A stretch of 64,000 bases of DNA from Austwickia sp. (GCA_016699675.1 CP064985.1:3286001-3350000), one strand, 5' to 3'; shown: positions 1 to 10,607, counted from the first letter of the stretch. Program-made: numbers and translations. Notes: generated by a model not told the origin, from the letters alone.

Positions 1-167
1 GTGCAGATCGCGGCGGCGTAGAAGTACACCACGGCCAAGCTGACGGCGAACAGGAACCACCTGACTCCGTGACGACCATGGGTGCGGATCAGCAGGATGT
101 TGGTCGGCGCGTACCTGAGCAGCCGGTAGCGGACGTTGAAGAAGATGGTGAGTGCGAGGGTACTCAT
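1..167 (-). CDS. Small ICE membrane protein (3' end outside window)
   Basis: The first 55 codons of a minus-strand gene cut by the window edge, with ATG at 167-165. The peptide has a basic N-terminus (FFNVRYRLLRYAPTNILL) and a hydrophobic helix at about residues 36-55 that ends in YFYAAAIC. Small two-helix proteins with this pattern occur in actinobacterial conjugative elements, sometimes under a misleading sulfate permease label; this is recognition from memory, not a search. The function is unknown. It supports the view that the ICE continues to the left of the window. Confidence 0.55.
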   Translation of the reverse strand, partial: MSTLALTIFFNVRYRLLRYAPTNILLIRTHGRHGVRWFLFAVSLAVVYFYAAAIC

Positions 168-344
168 TACGGGACTCGTTCCATGTCATAGCGCGACGGA
201 TGTCCGTCGTGAGGCAGCTATGAATGAGTGCCCGCAGAGGGGCCGTCCCAGAGGACCCGCAGAGTTGTGAACCTGCCTCCACCACCGAGTCTACGACTGG
301 ACCCCGGCAGAGGGAACCCTCATCGATGAGGCATGCGTGCTCCG

Positions 345-1103
345 CTAGGTGGTTGGTCGGCGTAGTGCACCTGGGACGGGAGCAAACAGCGCTCGCTCGT
401 TGGCTTCGATCCGCTGCTGTGCTTCGTGTTCGGTCACGCCCCACAGCTCCGCGATCGGCCTGAGAGCCGCGGTGACGTCCCACGGGTTCAATCCCTGACG
501 CCGAACCAGTGCGAACGGTCCGTCAGTCTCAAGGAGAACCTTGTCGTTGGGCATGGCCGCAACGAGGTCCTTGCCTTTCGCGCCGGCCAGCATTGCTGGT
601 CCAACGCTGAACCAGCATCCGCGCCCGACAGCACGTTCCATTTGCGAGCGTGAGCCCGAGAACCAGTGGAGTATTGGGGTCTTGATCCGGTCGTAGCGGT
701 CAAGGTGGTCAAGTACGTCTTTGGCCGCTCTGCGACTGTGGATCGAGATGACCTTTTCGTCGCCTGCGCTACACACCTGAAGTACGTGGTCGAAGACTTC
801 CAACTGGTCTTCCCAGAAGGCGCGGCACTCGGGCGACCCGTCTAGGCCCACTTCACCAACAAAGGGAGTGTTCGCCAAGTACCTGTCGAAGAGAGCGAGT
901 TCATGCTTTCGCTGTCCCGCGAGTTGAGGGTGCAAGCCAATTGCAGTGCGGATCGTAGACCGTCCCTCGGCGAGCCTCGCGGTGCCGTTCCACGCGGAGG
1001 GCGTCGTGGTTACCGAAAGTAGACCGATACCGCGGCGCTGACTCTCATCGGCTACGGCAGGTGGCGATGGGTAAAGATCGAGGTGGCAGTGGAAGTCGAT
1101 CAC
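345..1103 (-). CDS. qatD: QatD, TatD-like metal-dependent DNase of a Qat defence operon
   Basis: A 252-aa TatD-family hydrolase. Visible metal-ligand motifs in order are FHCHLD near the N-terminus (HxH), GEVGLDG (Glu ligand), HSRRA, HWFSGS and ETDGP. It is the last gene of a four-gene operon, and its ATG overlaps the stop of qatC by 4 bases (ATGA), so translation is probably coupled. Qat anti-phage systems consist of a KAP-type ATPase (QatA), QatB, a QueC-like enzyme (QatC) and a TatD-like nuclease (QatD), and this order is seen here. The gene itself is intact, but the system is probably inactive because qatA is interrupted. Base composition looks lower in GC than the conjugation genes, which suggests separate acquisition. 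Confidence 0.9.
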   Translation of the reverse strand: MIDFHCHLDLYPSPPAVADESQRRGIGLLSVTTTPSAWNGTARLAEGRSTIRTAIGLHPQLAGQRKHELALFDRYLANTPFVGEVGLDGSPECRAFWEDQLEVFDHVLQVCSAGDEKVISIHSRRAAKDVLDHLDRYDRIKTPILHWFSGSRSQMERAVGRGCWFSVGPAMLAGAKGKDLVAAMPNDKVLLETDGPFALVRRQGLNPWDVTAALRPIAELWGVTEHEAQQRIEANERALFAPVPGALRRPTT

Positions 1104-2377
1104 ACTAGGCCGTATTTCTCGTGGACCGTCCGCAGTTCACCGAAACCACGCTGGAGCATGTCTCGAAGTTCGAGTCGGTTGTGAATGAGTGGGGAGCTGA
1201 GAGTCGGTCCGAGCCAGCGGTCGAATCCGTCCTGCTCGATGGTGAGCAGCGCGATGGCTACGGAGCGAACGTCGTCAAACGCTGCATGGTCCTCGTCTTG
1301 GATAGCTAAGTTGTCGTACACGTACTCAGTCGGGTCTGGGCGCCCCCATGCCTCGAACGATGCGCGTCGAATCTGGCATGGGACGCATCGCCCACAATGC
1401 CTGTAGTTGAAGCGTTGGAATCGACCACAGCTCGTCGATAGCGGCGCCTCGGTCGACAGTAGGTCTTGGTCGAGGCACTCACGAAGCATCTCGCCCTTGG
1501 TCTTCTCCGCGTACGGGTTCTTGATCTGGACATTAAGTCCGACGGCATCGAAGATGCTTTGCATCCGTCCCAGGAACTCGGGATGCGCAGTTCGAGTGCT
1601 GAGGCTTCCCACGCGCGCAGTCGTCAGCGGTGGGTTGATCGCAATGAAGCCGTTCTCGCATACGTAGAGCGGTACCGGTTGGCCGTAGGCATGACGACGA
1701 GTAGCGGTCGCGGCCAGTACGGCGAATGCCAGGAAGATCAGCGAACGGGAGCGTTGTGAGGTCTCCTTCTGGCCGCGGGGCGTACTTGCGTTGTGATTGA
1801 GCTGAAGGTGGTCGATACCTCCGCCAATCCGCTGAGCGAACCGGTCTTGCTTCGCCGCATCTCCCCGCACCGTTTGACTGACGGCGAGCAGTGTCGTTCC
1901 CGCAGCAGTGAGGTCGATCGCTCCGATCAAGGAGTCGAGGCCGCCAGACAGAAGAGCAACGGCGTCACTCGTCGGGTATCGAGGCTTCTTGGGTGGGGTT
2001 GGAATCGTTCCGCCATCTCGGAACGAGATGGTCCAAAGATCGGTGGTAAGAAACCTCAACGCCGTGGCTATCGCATCAGCATGGGGGCTCCACCGATCCG
2101 GATCGCTCAGCGCGATCTCAAGTTCGATCTGTCGGGTCCATCCGTCCGGGCTAGAGCTTCGCAGCGTCGTCCCGTCGGCGACAACAACTGACAGGGCGAT
2201 GGCGAGCAAGTCCCAGGCGGCGGTATCCGGCATCAGCTTCTGTCGGCGAACCTTCTCCGCGGCAGACCATCCCGCCGTGAGTGCGTCGCCAGTTCCGTCG
2301 CGTCCGAACAGCAAGATGGGAGTCTGGTCGCCGCTTCGATCAGTTCTCTCCAACTTCGGAACGCTGAGGTACCTCAT
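1100..2377 (-). CDS. qatC: QatC, QueC-like protein of a Qat defence operon
   Basis: A 425-aa protein with an N-terminal extension of about 140 residues ahead of a QueC-like domain. The PP-loop ATP-pyrophosphatase signature SGGLDS is visible, and the C-terminal third carries a CxxCxxC-type zinc site (STSCGRF, HCGRCVPC). QueC itself makes the 7-deazaguanine precursor preQ0; in Qat systems the QueC-like protein is part of the defence complex, and its substrate is not evident from the sequence. ATGA overlaps join it to both neighbours (qatB upstream, qatD downstream), so the genes are translated as one unit. It appears intact. Confidence 0.9.
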   Translation of the reverse strand: MRYLSVPKLERTDRSGDQTPILLFGRDGTGDALTAGWSAAEKVRRQKLMPDTAAWDLLAIALSVVVADGTTLRSSSPDGWTRQIELEIALSDPDRWSPHADAIATALRFLTTDLWTISFRDGGTIPTPPKKPRYPTSDAVALLSGGLDSLIGAIDLTAAGTTLLAVSQTVRGDAAKQDRFAQRIGGGIDHLQLNHNASTPRGQKETSQRSRSLIFLAFAVLAATATRRHAYGQPVPLYVCENGFIAINPPLTTARVGSLSTRTAHPEFLGRMQSIFDAVGLNVQIKNPYAEKTKGEMLRECLDQDLLSTEAPLSTSCGRFQRFNYRHCGRCVPCQIRRASFEAWGRPDPTEYVYDNLAIQDEDHAAFDDVRSVAIALLTIEQDGFDRWLGPTLSSPLIHNRLELRDMLQRGFGELRTVHEKYGLV

Positions 2378-3186
2378 GAGGTGTACTCCTCGAAAACTGC
2401 TAGCGTCTCGCGGAGCGCAGCACGGGTAAGTTGAGCGATGCTCCGAGTCGTCGGAGATGCGTTTTCGTCACGAATCTTGCGGAATGATTCCGAGACCTGT
2501 TCCGATATGAACTCACGGATGTATCGCAGTCGGCGCATCCCTGTAACCGCATCTGGAGCTTTGTCCAGCACAGTCTTCTGCAAGTCAAGGCAGAAGCGCG
2601 CATACACGTCAAGAGCCGCATAGCGCTCGATCACGTAGTTTCTCTGTGCTTCGGTCAGCGCGAAGAGGTCCGCATCCGGGAACCTGACAAGAAGATCGGA
2701 TAACGCGTTGCGGATTGACAGGCGTGACGCTTCCTTGTCCTGCGTCCCGTCCGCGGGACTTGCCGTATCGACGATCGCGTCGAGTACGGCGTTCGCGTCG
2801 CTTCCATTGGCCAGAGCTGCGTCACGGAGCGATGCCCCGTCCGGCGTTCGACCGGACTGGAGCATCGTGCCTAGCCGCCCGGCTGTGGCGGCGGTTCCGC
2901 CAAGCCGGCGCGTCATAGTTGCGGTACCGCCGTAACCGCTTCTCACATAGTGACCGAGCGCACGACGTAGGTCTTTGCTGTCTCCGTTGCGGGCATAGCT
3001 TCCGAGGCTTCGGCGAGTGTCCCTGAACCGTGCGGGGGGCGCTTCCCGCGGCGGGGTCTGATCGGAATCGTCGGGGGCGTTGTCAGCACTCGGGTCAGTA
3101 GGGTCGTCTGGGGGCACATCGTCGGCCCACGGCGGGACGAGAGCGACCCCAGCGCCTGGTCCGGTACTACTTTGCGACGTTCCCAC
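2374..3186 (-). CDS. qatB: QatB, Qat defence operon component
   Basis: A 270-aa protein starting MGTSQSSTGPGAGVALVPPW, the usual opening of QatB proteins (MGTSxS..GP then LxPPWAD). A Pro/Asp-rich linker at about residues 25-50 is followed by a Gly-rich segment (SGYGGTATMTRRLGG) and a helical C-terminal half. No catalytic motif is visible, and its biochemical role in Qat is not evident from the sequence. The start overlaps the end of qatA by 20 bases and the stop overlaps the qatC start (ATGA). Intact. Confidence 0.85.
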   Translation of the reverse strand: MGTSQSSTGPGAGVALVPPWADDVPPDDPTDPSADNAPDDSDQTPPREAPPARFRDTRRSLGSYARNGDSKDLRRALGHYVRSGYGGTATMTRRLGGTAATAGRLGTMLQSGRTPDGASLRDAALANGSDANAVLDAIVDTASPADGTQDKEASRLSIRNALSDLLVRFPDADLFALTEAQRNYVIERYAALDVYARFCLDLQKTVLDKAPDAVTGMRRLRYIREFISEQVSESFRKIRDENASPTTRSIAQLTRAALRETLAVFEEYTS

Positions 3187-4518
3187 TCTTCGACCTCCCC
3201 TCGATGACCTTCTTTACAGGACCCTCGACATCCCCAGCAGCGGCCCAGTGTTTGAGCACCTCGGCGGCCCACGGCTCGGACTCAATCTTCGGCACGATGC
3301 TTGCCTGAATCTGTTTGCCGGGCCGCTCGATGAGGAATCCCGCAACGCTCCGGCCTTGGTTCGGGTCGGCCGTGGCTAGAGCAATGCAGGCGTCCAGGAT
3401 CGGCGGAGCGCCCCACTCTTGGACCTGACGAGCGCGCGCAAGCACGCGATCCATCATGATCGACAGCTCGGTTCGAGGCAGGGCCGCCAGGTCGGCAACG
3501 AGAGCGTTCGATTCCTGTGGGTCCTCGACAAGCGCTCGAAGCAGATCGGCTGCAGCGGACGAGAGACGATCCGATGCTGTGACCAAGGGAGCATGCTCGC
3601 GCCCGACATAGAGCGCACCACGGAGGTCGACCTGGCCGAGCGCCGGAGGGAGGGACAACCACTCACGCACGAATACTTCATCCCACGCCTCGTCGGGCTC
3701 GAACTCCTCTTCCTTCGTGGCCGCGTCCTCCCACGGAGTCAGGATCTGAGGCTTCCCATCTGGGTCGGCATTCACCGCGGCGGTCAATGCGGCGTATGCC
3801 GCGGGCGACGCCAAGCGCTCGAACAGGAGCAGCTTCGCCAAAACAGCTTCGTCCACGCCTACGCCTTGAGCAGTCGAGATTGTCATACGGATCGAAAGCG
3901 CATTGAGGAACCGCTTGATCAACCTAGGATTTCCTGCGATCCGCTCAGACGTTGTCATTAGCGGAGCAAGCCGCTCCGCTGTTTCCAACCGAGCAAGCAG
4001 CGCGGGCTTCAACTCAATCCCGCAGCTACTAACGAATGACCGATCGACGCGCTTGCCCTTCCAAGTCTCTCGGAGCTGGCCCGCAATCGACGTCCGAAGC
4101 TGATCCTTCTTCGCCTGGTCAAGGTCGCTGTTCTCGATGAATAGCATCATGAGATAGGCGCGAACTTCTTGTGTTCCAAGCGCTGGCACGCGAATAGGTA
4201 TCTGGACAAGTTTGTCGAAGTAGTTGGTGATCAGTTCGTCGTCTTCGAGTCCACCGAAATGCTTCTTGACGGCGTACTTGATCATGTTGTCGTCGGCAGC
4301 GATGACGAACGCTGTGTGATCAAGGAACAGGAAAAGACGAATGGCTTCCAGTGTCGATATTGTCGTGCCAGGCATGCACCGATCCAGATCGTCGATGAGT
4401 ACCACGAGTGTGATGTCGAGTGCTTTGATCGCATCTTCGAACGAATCGCGAAGGGCCTGGATCTCCTTCGGCGGCGAGACCGATTCCTTCGGCTTTACGA
4501 GAGCGGAGGCAGCGCTAG

Positions 4519-6203
4519 CCCGGATGTTGCATGGGGGCTTGCTGGTGGGGGCCGGGCCGTCGTTGACGCCTCGGTGGGGCTGATTCTGGCCGGTGGGTAT
4601 GACAATGTCCCGGGGCGGCGCTTCCGGTGGGCGTCGTCTTCCACGGACGAGGGCTGTGTTGCGGGTTGTCGGGGCGGGGTGGTGGCGTTGCTCAGGGCGG
4701 GGCCAGGATCGCGAGGCGGTCCCATCCGGTGGTGAAGAGTCCCGCCCAGGGCGCCGTGACCTTGAGGTGGAGCAGGCGTTGCCTACCGGTGTGGGCCAGG
4801 GTGGCTGCGATGGTGAAGAGCCGCAGCCGTAGCGTCTTGGGTTCCCAGCGGCGGGCATCGGTGCTGGTGAAGGCCAGCATGCCCATCCACGCGATCAGGT
4901 CGTTCGCGAGTTGCACGATCAGGAGCCAGATTCGGTTCTGGGCGAAGCCCTGCAGGGGCAGGTTGGTCAGGCCGGTGTCTTTGGCGATGCGGATCCGGTC
5001 TTCGCAGCGGGCCCGGCGCCGGTGGCGTAGTTCCAGGTCGGCCAGTTGCCCACGGGTCGTGTTGGTGACGAAAGCGGTCAGCCGGTACCCCCGACGTCGG
5101 TGAAGCGGAGTTGGGCGCCGGGGTGGGGTCGTTCGCGTCGGACGATGACCCGCATCCCGGCCGGGTACCCCGTGAGGAGACCCTTAGCCGCGAGGAGGTC
5201 GGTGAGCTCGACGACGGCCGCGCCGTCCCGGACGCCGCCGTCGGCGTCGAGGGCGACCTGCCAGGCGGTCTCGGGGATCAGCGCGTACAGCTGGGGCGTG
5301 CTGGTGGGCAGGGTGTACCCGATGGAGTACGACAGGCCGCGCCGGTCCAGGAAGGTCAGGAACTCCCGGGTGCCACCGGCGCCGTCGGTGCGGATCAAGA
5401 CTTTCTTGCCGGGCCGGGAGGGGTTGATCCCGGGCACCGCCGCCAGCGCCGTCTTGGTCACGGCGATGTGGTCAGCGGCCGTGTTCGACCCAGCGTTCCC
5501 CGCTCGCAGCAGCATGCCGAGCGGTTCGCCGGTGCCCGTCTTGCCGTGGTCGAGGAAGGCGCACAGCGGGTGGAAGCCGTAGCCATGTTTGAACGTGGCG
5601 GCGGCGTTCTCCTTCTCGGAGTGGGCCGTGATCAGCGTCGCGTCAAGGTCGATGACCAGCGGATCGGTTGCTGAGGCTGCGTGGTTCGGGGCATGGGTTC
5701 CGGCCCGATGCCACACGTGGGCGCGGGCCGCGGTTCGGGCCGCGGCCACGGCCTTCTCCACGGCGGCCACGTCGCCGGCCAGGGCCGCGATCGTGCGCGA
5801 GATCGTGGCATCAGAGGCCACCAGGCCATACAGGCCCGGCTCGGAGCGGATGAGCGCCACATCACGGCAGGCGTCCCCACCCAGGACCAGCGAGATCGCC
5901 AGATCGAGCAGCACCTTGGCCGGGTCATGCCGGGCCAGCGACTTACGCCACGGCGTCAGCGCCGCACTCAACGCCCCGACCAGCCCGGAGGTGGTCGCGG
6001 TCCGGGTCAGCAGCACACCCCCGCGTGCGCGACCGCGGGCACTGCCGCGGTGTCGACTCGGACAAGGGGATAGGGACCGCTACGCTTACTCACCTGGGAA
6101 GTGCCCTTCGAACCACGCGGATATCGGCCTAGACAATCGACATCCTCGCAGCTCAAGGGCACTTTTCACGTCACGGCACGCTCACCGCCGTGAAATCTCC
6201 GGG
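4519..6203 (-). mobile_element. IS1380-family insertion sequence, copy A (inside qatA)
   Basis: A 1685-bp element bounded by CTAG direct repeats (4515-4518, 6204-6207). The terminal inverted repeats are imperfect: CCCGGATGTTGCATGGG at the left and, on the other strand, CCCGGAGATTTCACGGC at the right. The single transposase gene runs toward the left end. It is nearly identical to copy B at 17074-18762, apart from a variable stretch around 18310-18600. Confidence 0.92.
4692..6093 (-). pseudogene. IS1380-family transposase, two frameshifts (copy A)
   Basis: By comparison with copy B, the full frame is 1404 bases (467 aa) from GTG 6093. This copy has lost single bases at two C/G runs, 6018-6022 and about 5088-5092. 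The main open part (5078-6016) contains the first two acidic motifs of the family (VIDLDATLITAHSEKENAA and LIRTDGAGG). The part with the third acidic residue (CEDRIRIAK in copy B) is out of frame. No functional transposase is expected unless the indels are sequencing errors. Confidence 0.85.
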
Positions 6204-6966
6204 CTAGCTGTGGCCGACGCCTGCTCGCCAAGAGACTCCAGCCCCTCGCCAGTCAGACTGCCAGAGATTGCGTCCTTGACGACTCCGGAAATCTCGCCTG
6301 CGAGTCCTATCGGCGGAAGCCCCAGCGCCATGGATGCAGCGGGCAGCGCGATCAGCTTGGCGAGGCGGAACCATCGCACGCGCGAGAGAAAATCTCTGGC
6401 CTTGTCGATTCCCGTCTCGCGAGCTTCCGCTTCGGCTTCGAGCTTGTTGGCAATCACTTCGAGGAGTGCTGCACGAGCGTCGTCATATCCTTGGTACAAC
6501 CATGCATTGAACTCTACGAAGACGAACTTCTTGGGTCCTTTCGCTGGCTGATGCTTAGCGAGGGACGTCTTGGTCAGCTTGATCATGGAGGACTTGCCGA
6601 CACCCCAGGCACCGGACACTCCGATCGACACGGGTCGCCCGTCAGCACTGACGATGACCTCGGCGATGGTGTCGGCGACGCCCTCGAAGTTGAGGAAGTC
6701 GCGGTCGGTCTCGTTGTCGGTCCACATGCTCGGCCGCCTCCTCGCGTTGCTTGCTCCGATCGGCGACCTGAGCCTGACTTCGCTCCGATTGTCCCATGTG
6801 CAGTGGATCGGAGGACGGAGAATCGCGGGCCTACCAGTCTGGAGGTCTTGGCTCGGTCACTGTGAGTAGGGCGTGGGAAGAGCCATTGCTCATGTTTGCG
6901 TCTGATGCCTGGACGCTTGCTCTACTCTCGGACGTCTCCGCGCCGAGTAGTGCTGTCCAGGTCGCA

Positions 6967-9900
6967 TCACAGGCTCGGGGCCACCCCGACGATGCGAGGC
7001 CGTCGATCTTGGTCGGCTGTCGCGGTCTCGTTCCAAAGTGCCTGGACTTGAGCGACGGCGGCGCGGGCGCGGGCGGCGTCGATCTTCTGGCTGGTGCTCT
7101 CCGGTGCGGGGCCGAGCGGGTGGCGGTCGTCAGTGATCTGGTAGCGGTCGCGGTAAGCCGCGATCGTGCGGGCGGCTCGCCACCATGCCTCCCCAGGCTT
7201 CCCGTCCTTCGGCGCCGGGCCGAGTTGGGTTGTCCACGGTGCTTCGTCGGTAAACGCGCCCGTGAGCACGGCGTCGGCGCGGGCTTCGATCAGTTCGTGG
7301 CGCTCGTCCAGGGCTTGGCGCATGTCGTCGGCCATCGGCCCGTCCGCGTATGGGATGAGTCCGGCGATGAGCCGAGGCGGTTTGCGGGTGCGGCCGGACT
7401 CGGCAGGCCGGGCGGTGGCGCGGGCGACGCGAGCGTGGATTACCGAAGCGATGTCGTCGGCATCGTCCAGCCCGCGTGCCGCGATCAGACGCGGCAGCAG
7501 AGCGTCGAGGTCGTGGTGGTTGGCTTCGGCGTGCCGTAGCTCGGCCGAGAGGGCCGGGTAGGCGTCGGAGTCGAGCACGGCATCGACCTGCCCGACGGTG
7601 AGCCCGGCGGTGGCGAGGAGGGTGACCCAGCGGTCGTGTTGGGCGGCTTGGGCGATGGTTTCGTACTCGGCGGCGAGCTGGCCGATGTTGCTCCACCGCT
7701 CCTGCTCGGCAGCGATCGCCTCATGCGCCGACAGCTCAGCGCCGACATGCTGGATCACACCGTAGAGCACCGACCGGGCGGTGGCGTCCGGGTTGTCGCT
7801 GGGGTGCGGCACCCCGTGACTGCCGTCAGGCCGATCCAGGACGACATAGGCATAGTTCCCGTCAGCACCGCGAGTCATGGCTACATAGAAGTTCTCCCGC
7901 GTCGTAGTCGCGGTCGCGATGACATGCGCGGTATCGGTCGTCACTCCCTGCGCTCTATGGGCCGTAATGGCGTAGCCGAGGTCGAGGTGTTCGGCCACGT
8001 AGTCGGCGGGCAGGACGATCCCGCCACGCAGCCAGCGGCCGACCGGGCGGATGCTGAGCGACCCGTCCGCATGAACCCCGGTGACGATCCAGCGGTCGCC
8101 GTTGCGGACCCAGGATCGGCCGTTGCGGAGGCGGCGGTCGTTGTGGCGGGTGATGACCAGATCGCCCTCGGACACGGCGGTGCCGTCATGCAGCCCGACT
8201 TCTCGGGTGCCGTGCACGGTGCCGTCGATGATCCGGTCAGCCCGCGCTCTGGCGTTGAGAGCGGTGACGGTCTCGTGAGTCTCGGCCACGAGGATCGACG
8301 CACGACCAACAGAGAGGTCGCGCCGCCACGCGCCGTAGGCGGTGTCGATCATGGCTTCTTGGTCGCCGCCGGTGATGCGGTCGTGGTCGAGGAGGGTGTC
8401 GATCGCCTCAGCGCGTCCGTGGCGGAGCTGGAGGGAGGTGGTCTTCTCCCACTCGTGGGTGAAGCGGTGAATGTCGAGTAGCTCGGGGGTGTCGTCGCGG
8501 GCGTTGACGAGCATCGAGAACGCGCCGCCGGCATCGACCGATTGGAGTTGCCCCCAGTCACCAACCAGCAGGGTCTTTGCGCCGGCCTGTTCGGCTTCGG
8601 CAGTGATGCGGTCGAGGGAGGCGGTGCCGGCCAGGGATGCCTCGTCGATGATGACGAGCTGGCCCGCCTCGAACGTGGTGCCGTGCATGAGGTGGTTCTG
8701 CCACCATTTCGCTGTGTTCTCGGTCGTGATGCCCAGATCGTCGGCGAGGACCTGGGCGGCGACGGCGGATGGTGCGAGCCCGACGACGGAGCCGGGGCCG
8801 TGCTCCTGTTCCCATGCGCGGCGGAGTGCGTACATGGCGGTGGTTTTGCCTGCGCCGGCGGGGCCGACCAGCACGTCGAGGGTGCGGCCGGAGACGGCGA
8901 TCGCGGCCAGGGCTGCGGCTTGATCCTCACCGAGCATCCGGCCTCGCGGGTCGGGGCGGCTGGTGATCCGTTCGACCGTCTCCAACGAGACCACCGGCCC
9001 GGCGAGAGTGTTGGCGCGGGCAAGGAGTCGGTCTTCGGCGGCGAGCAGGGCTTCGGACGAGAACAGCACTGAGGCGTGCGGCCGGAACCGTGAGGTGCCA
9101 TCAGGGCGGCGGAGCTGCACCGGGCTGGAGGCGAGTTCGGGCGGGGTCAGGCGGAGCGAGGCTTGTTCGGCGGCATCGACCACGAGCCCGGTGATCGCCT
9201 CTCGATCCAGCATCGAGGCGAACCGCCAGCCCATCAACTGGCGGGAGGCTTCGGCGTGCAGGTTCCAGCGCGTCCACGTCGACCGCTTCTCACTCACCGT
9301 CGCCATCACCGACAGGCCGACCTCGCGCACGACATCCAGCGGCACGTCATCGGACCGCAACACCCGAGCCGGCGTGTCCACGGCGGCTCGGGTGAGGGTG
9401 CGTGCCCAGCCGGTCGCGTCCTGACCGAGCACCCTGGTAGCGCGTTCCCGCCATTGGCGGGTCAGGTCTGCGAGCGAGTGGATGTGCTTCTCGGGTCTCG
9501 TTGCCAGGGTTGCTTGGGCGCGGAGCTTCAACACGATCCGGGCGGAGGGCTGCCGGCCGTGCGTGGCGAGGTACTCGGCGATGAGGCGTTCTTTCTCTGC
9601 CTCGATGTGTCGTGACCGGGTGGAGAACTCACCGATCAGTTCTTCGGTGACGCCGACGAGTTCCCAGGCGGGGTTGCGGTCCCGGCCCCGGTCGCGGGTC
9701 TCCCACTCGATGCCGAGGGTGCGGGTGAGCTGGTCGGCCAGGGCGGCGTTGTAGAGCTCGGAGACCGCGACGACCGCGGCGTGCATCGGACGTCCGGCCA
9801 GGGCGCGCCATTTGCCGTCTTGGGCGGTCTTGACCTTGTTGCTGATGACGACGTGAGTGTGCAACTGCGGGTCGCCCGCCCGGGAGTCGTAGTGGTCGAA

Positions 9901-10536
9901 CGCGGTTGCGGCGACGCCGAGGACATCGACGTGTGCAACCGTGCCCTCGGGGCCGTCCGCACCAGCACGGGTGACTGCAACCTGGCGTTCGAGGAACGCA
10001 ACCAGGTCCGCAACAGCCGCATGATGCGCGTCCGCGATCAACGCTTGCGTCCCGGCGTCGGCAACCGCCCACAACGCCGACACGCTCTTCGGCACCGAGA
10101 AGGTGAAGTCGAATCCCGCCACCGCACGCCGGGTTCCCCGCTCGGCTTCCTCGGCCTCGATCCGCGCCGCTTGGACCGCGCGCGCTGCCGGACCTAGCTC
10201 TGCGTCGAGGGCTTTGGTGCGGCGTTCGATCCGCTCGGCGACGGGTGCGAACGTCGGGTACGCCTTGCCGAGTGGGTCGCCGGTGATGGGATCACGGCCG
10301 GACCCGATCAGCAGCTCGAGTTGCGCCTCCGACACTTCCGAGCCCGTCGTCAGTTCGCCGTGCCCGAGGGCGGCGAGGCCCTGGCCGACCCAGAAGCCGG
10401 GAGGGTTCCCCGCTTCGGCGTAGTAGCGGGTCAGCGGGGTCGAAAGGGAGCGGTCACCGTCACCGGCCGCGACCGAGCGGAGCAGGTACTTGTAACCATC
10501 GCCCGCCGTCATCACGCGCATCGAAACCGTCACCAC
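6967..10536 (-). CDS. MobF-family conjugative relaxase/helicase
   Basis: A 1189-aa protein that nicks and unwinds the DNA strand sent to the recipient. The N-terminal TrwC-type relaxase domain (about 1-330) has the tyrosine pair TRYYAEAG (Y38-Y39) and the metal-binding histidines FDH215 and LH226TH228. The C-terminal part is a RecD-like helicase with Walker A GPAGAGKTT (558-566), a Walker B-type IIDEAS, and the late motifs AITAHRAQG and VAMTRG. It starts with GTG (10536, or the next GTG at 10533) after a GGGAGA-like ribosome site. The gene is intact in contrast to the nearby IS genes. It is read away from a short noncoding stretch that is the natural place for oriT. Confidence 0.93.
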   Translation of the reverse strand: MVTVSMRVMTAGDGYKYLLRSVAAGDGDRSLSTPLTRYYAEAGNPPGFWVGQGLAALGHGELTTGSEVSEAQLELLIGSGRDPITGDPLGKAYPTFAPVAERIERRTKALDAELGPAARAVQAARIEAEEAERGTRRAVAGFDFTFSVPKSVSALWAVADAGTQALIADAHHAAVADLVAFLERQVAVTRAGADGPEGTVAHVDVLGVAATAFDHYDSRAGDPQLHTHVVISNKVKTAQDGKWRALAGRPMHAAVVAVSELYNAALADQLTRTLGIEWETRDRGRDRNPAWELVGVTEELIGEFSTRSRHIEAEKERLIAEYLATHGRQPSARIVLKLRAQATLATRPEKHIHSLADLTRQWRERATRVLGQDATGWARTLTRAAVDTPARVLRSDDVPLDVVREVGLSVMATVSEKRSTWTRWNLHAEASRQLMGWRFASMLDREAITGLVVDAAEQASLRLTPPELASSPVQLRRPDGTSRFRPHASVLFSSEALLAAEDRLLARANTLAGPVVSLETVERITSRPDPRGRMLGEDQAAALAAIAVSGRTLDVLVGPAGAGKTTAMYALRRAWEQEHGPGSVVGLAPSAVAAQVLADDLGITTENTAKWWQNHLMHGTTFEAGQLVIIDEASLAGTASLDRITAEAEQAGAKTLLVGDWGQLQSVDAGGAFSMLVNARDDTPELLDIHRFTHEWEKTTSLQLRHGRAEAIDTLLDHDRITGGDQEAMIDTAYGAWRRDLSVGRASILVAETHETVTALNARARADRIIDGTVHGTREVGLHDGTAVSEGDLVITRHNDRRLRNGRSWVRNGDRWIVTGVHADGSLSIRPVGRWLRGGIVLPADYVAEHLDLGYAITAHRAQGVTTDTAHVIATATTTRENFYVAMTRGADGNYAYVVLDRPDGSHGVPHPSDNPDATARSVLYGVIQHVGAELSAHEAIAAEQERWSNIGQLAAEYETIAQAAQHDRWVTLLATAGLTVGQVDAVLDSDAYPALSAELRHAEANHHDLDALLPRLIAARGLDDADDIASVIHARVARATARPAESGRTRKPPRLIAGLIPYADGPMADDMRQALDERHELIEARADAVLTGAFTDEAPWTTQLGPAPKDGKPGEAWWRAARTIAAYRDRYQITDDRHPLGPAPESTSQKIDAARARAAVAQVQALWNETATADQDRRPRIVGVAPSL

Positions 10537-10583
10537 GGTCTCCCTTCCCTGCTCGCAAGGTGGGCCGGAAGCCGCCGCTCTTG

Positions 10584-10607
10584 GGCGCGATACTGCGCGG
10601 TCGCGCC
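10584..10607. other. Candidate oriT hairpin upstream of the relaxase
   Basis: Perfect 7-bp inverted repeat GGCGCGA / TCGCGCC with a 10-base loop, in the 116-base gap between the relaxase start (10536) and the next gene. MobF oriT sites typically have an inverted repeat close to nic and to the relaxase gene. No nic sequence is recognised, so this is positional inference. Confidence 0.35.

Larger units (their letters stand above)
3167..6727 (-). pseudogene. qatA: qatA, KAP-type P-loop ATPase, split by an IS1380-family element
   Basis: The 5' part lies at 6204-6727 and the 3' part at 3167-4514. Between them is an IS flanked by a CTAG duplication (4515-4518 and 6204-6207). Joining the parts over one CTAG gives 1872 bases, an uninterrupted 623-aa frame running ...EQASATAS/AASALVKPK. 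The 5' part holds the Walker A motif GAWGVGKSS and an FVEFNAWLYQG segment; the 3' part holds Walker B VVLIDDLDRC followed by an FVIAADD sensor-like strand. These are hallmarks of KAP NTPases. The break separates Walker A from Walker B, so neither fragment can be an ATPase. The start at 6727 has GAGGAGG about 9 bases upstream. As first gene of qatABCD, its disruption may also reduce downstream expression. Confidence 0.9.
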
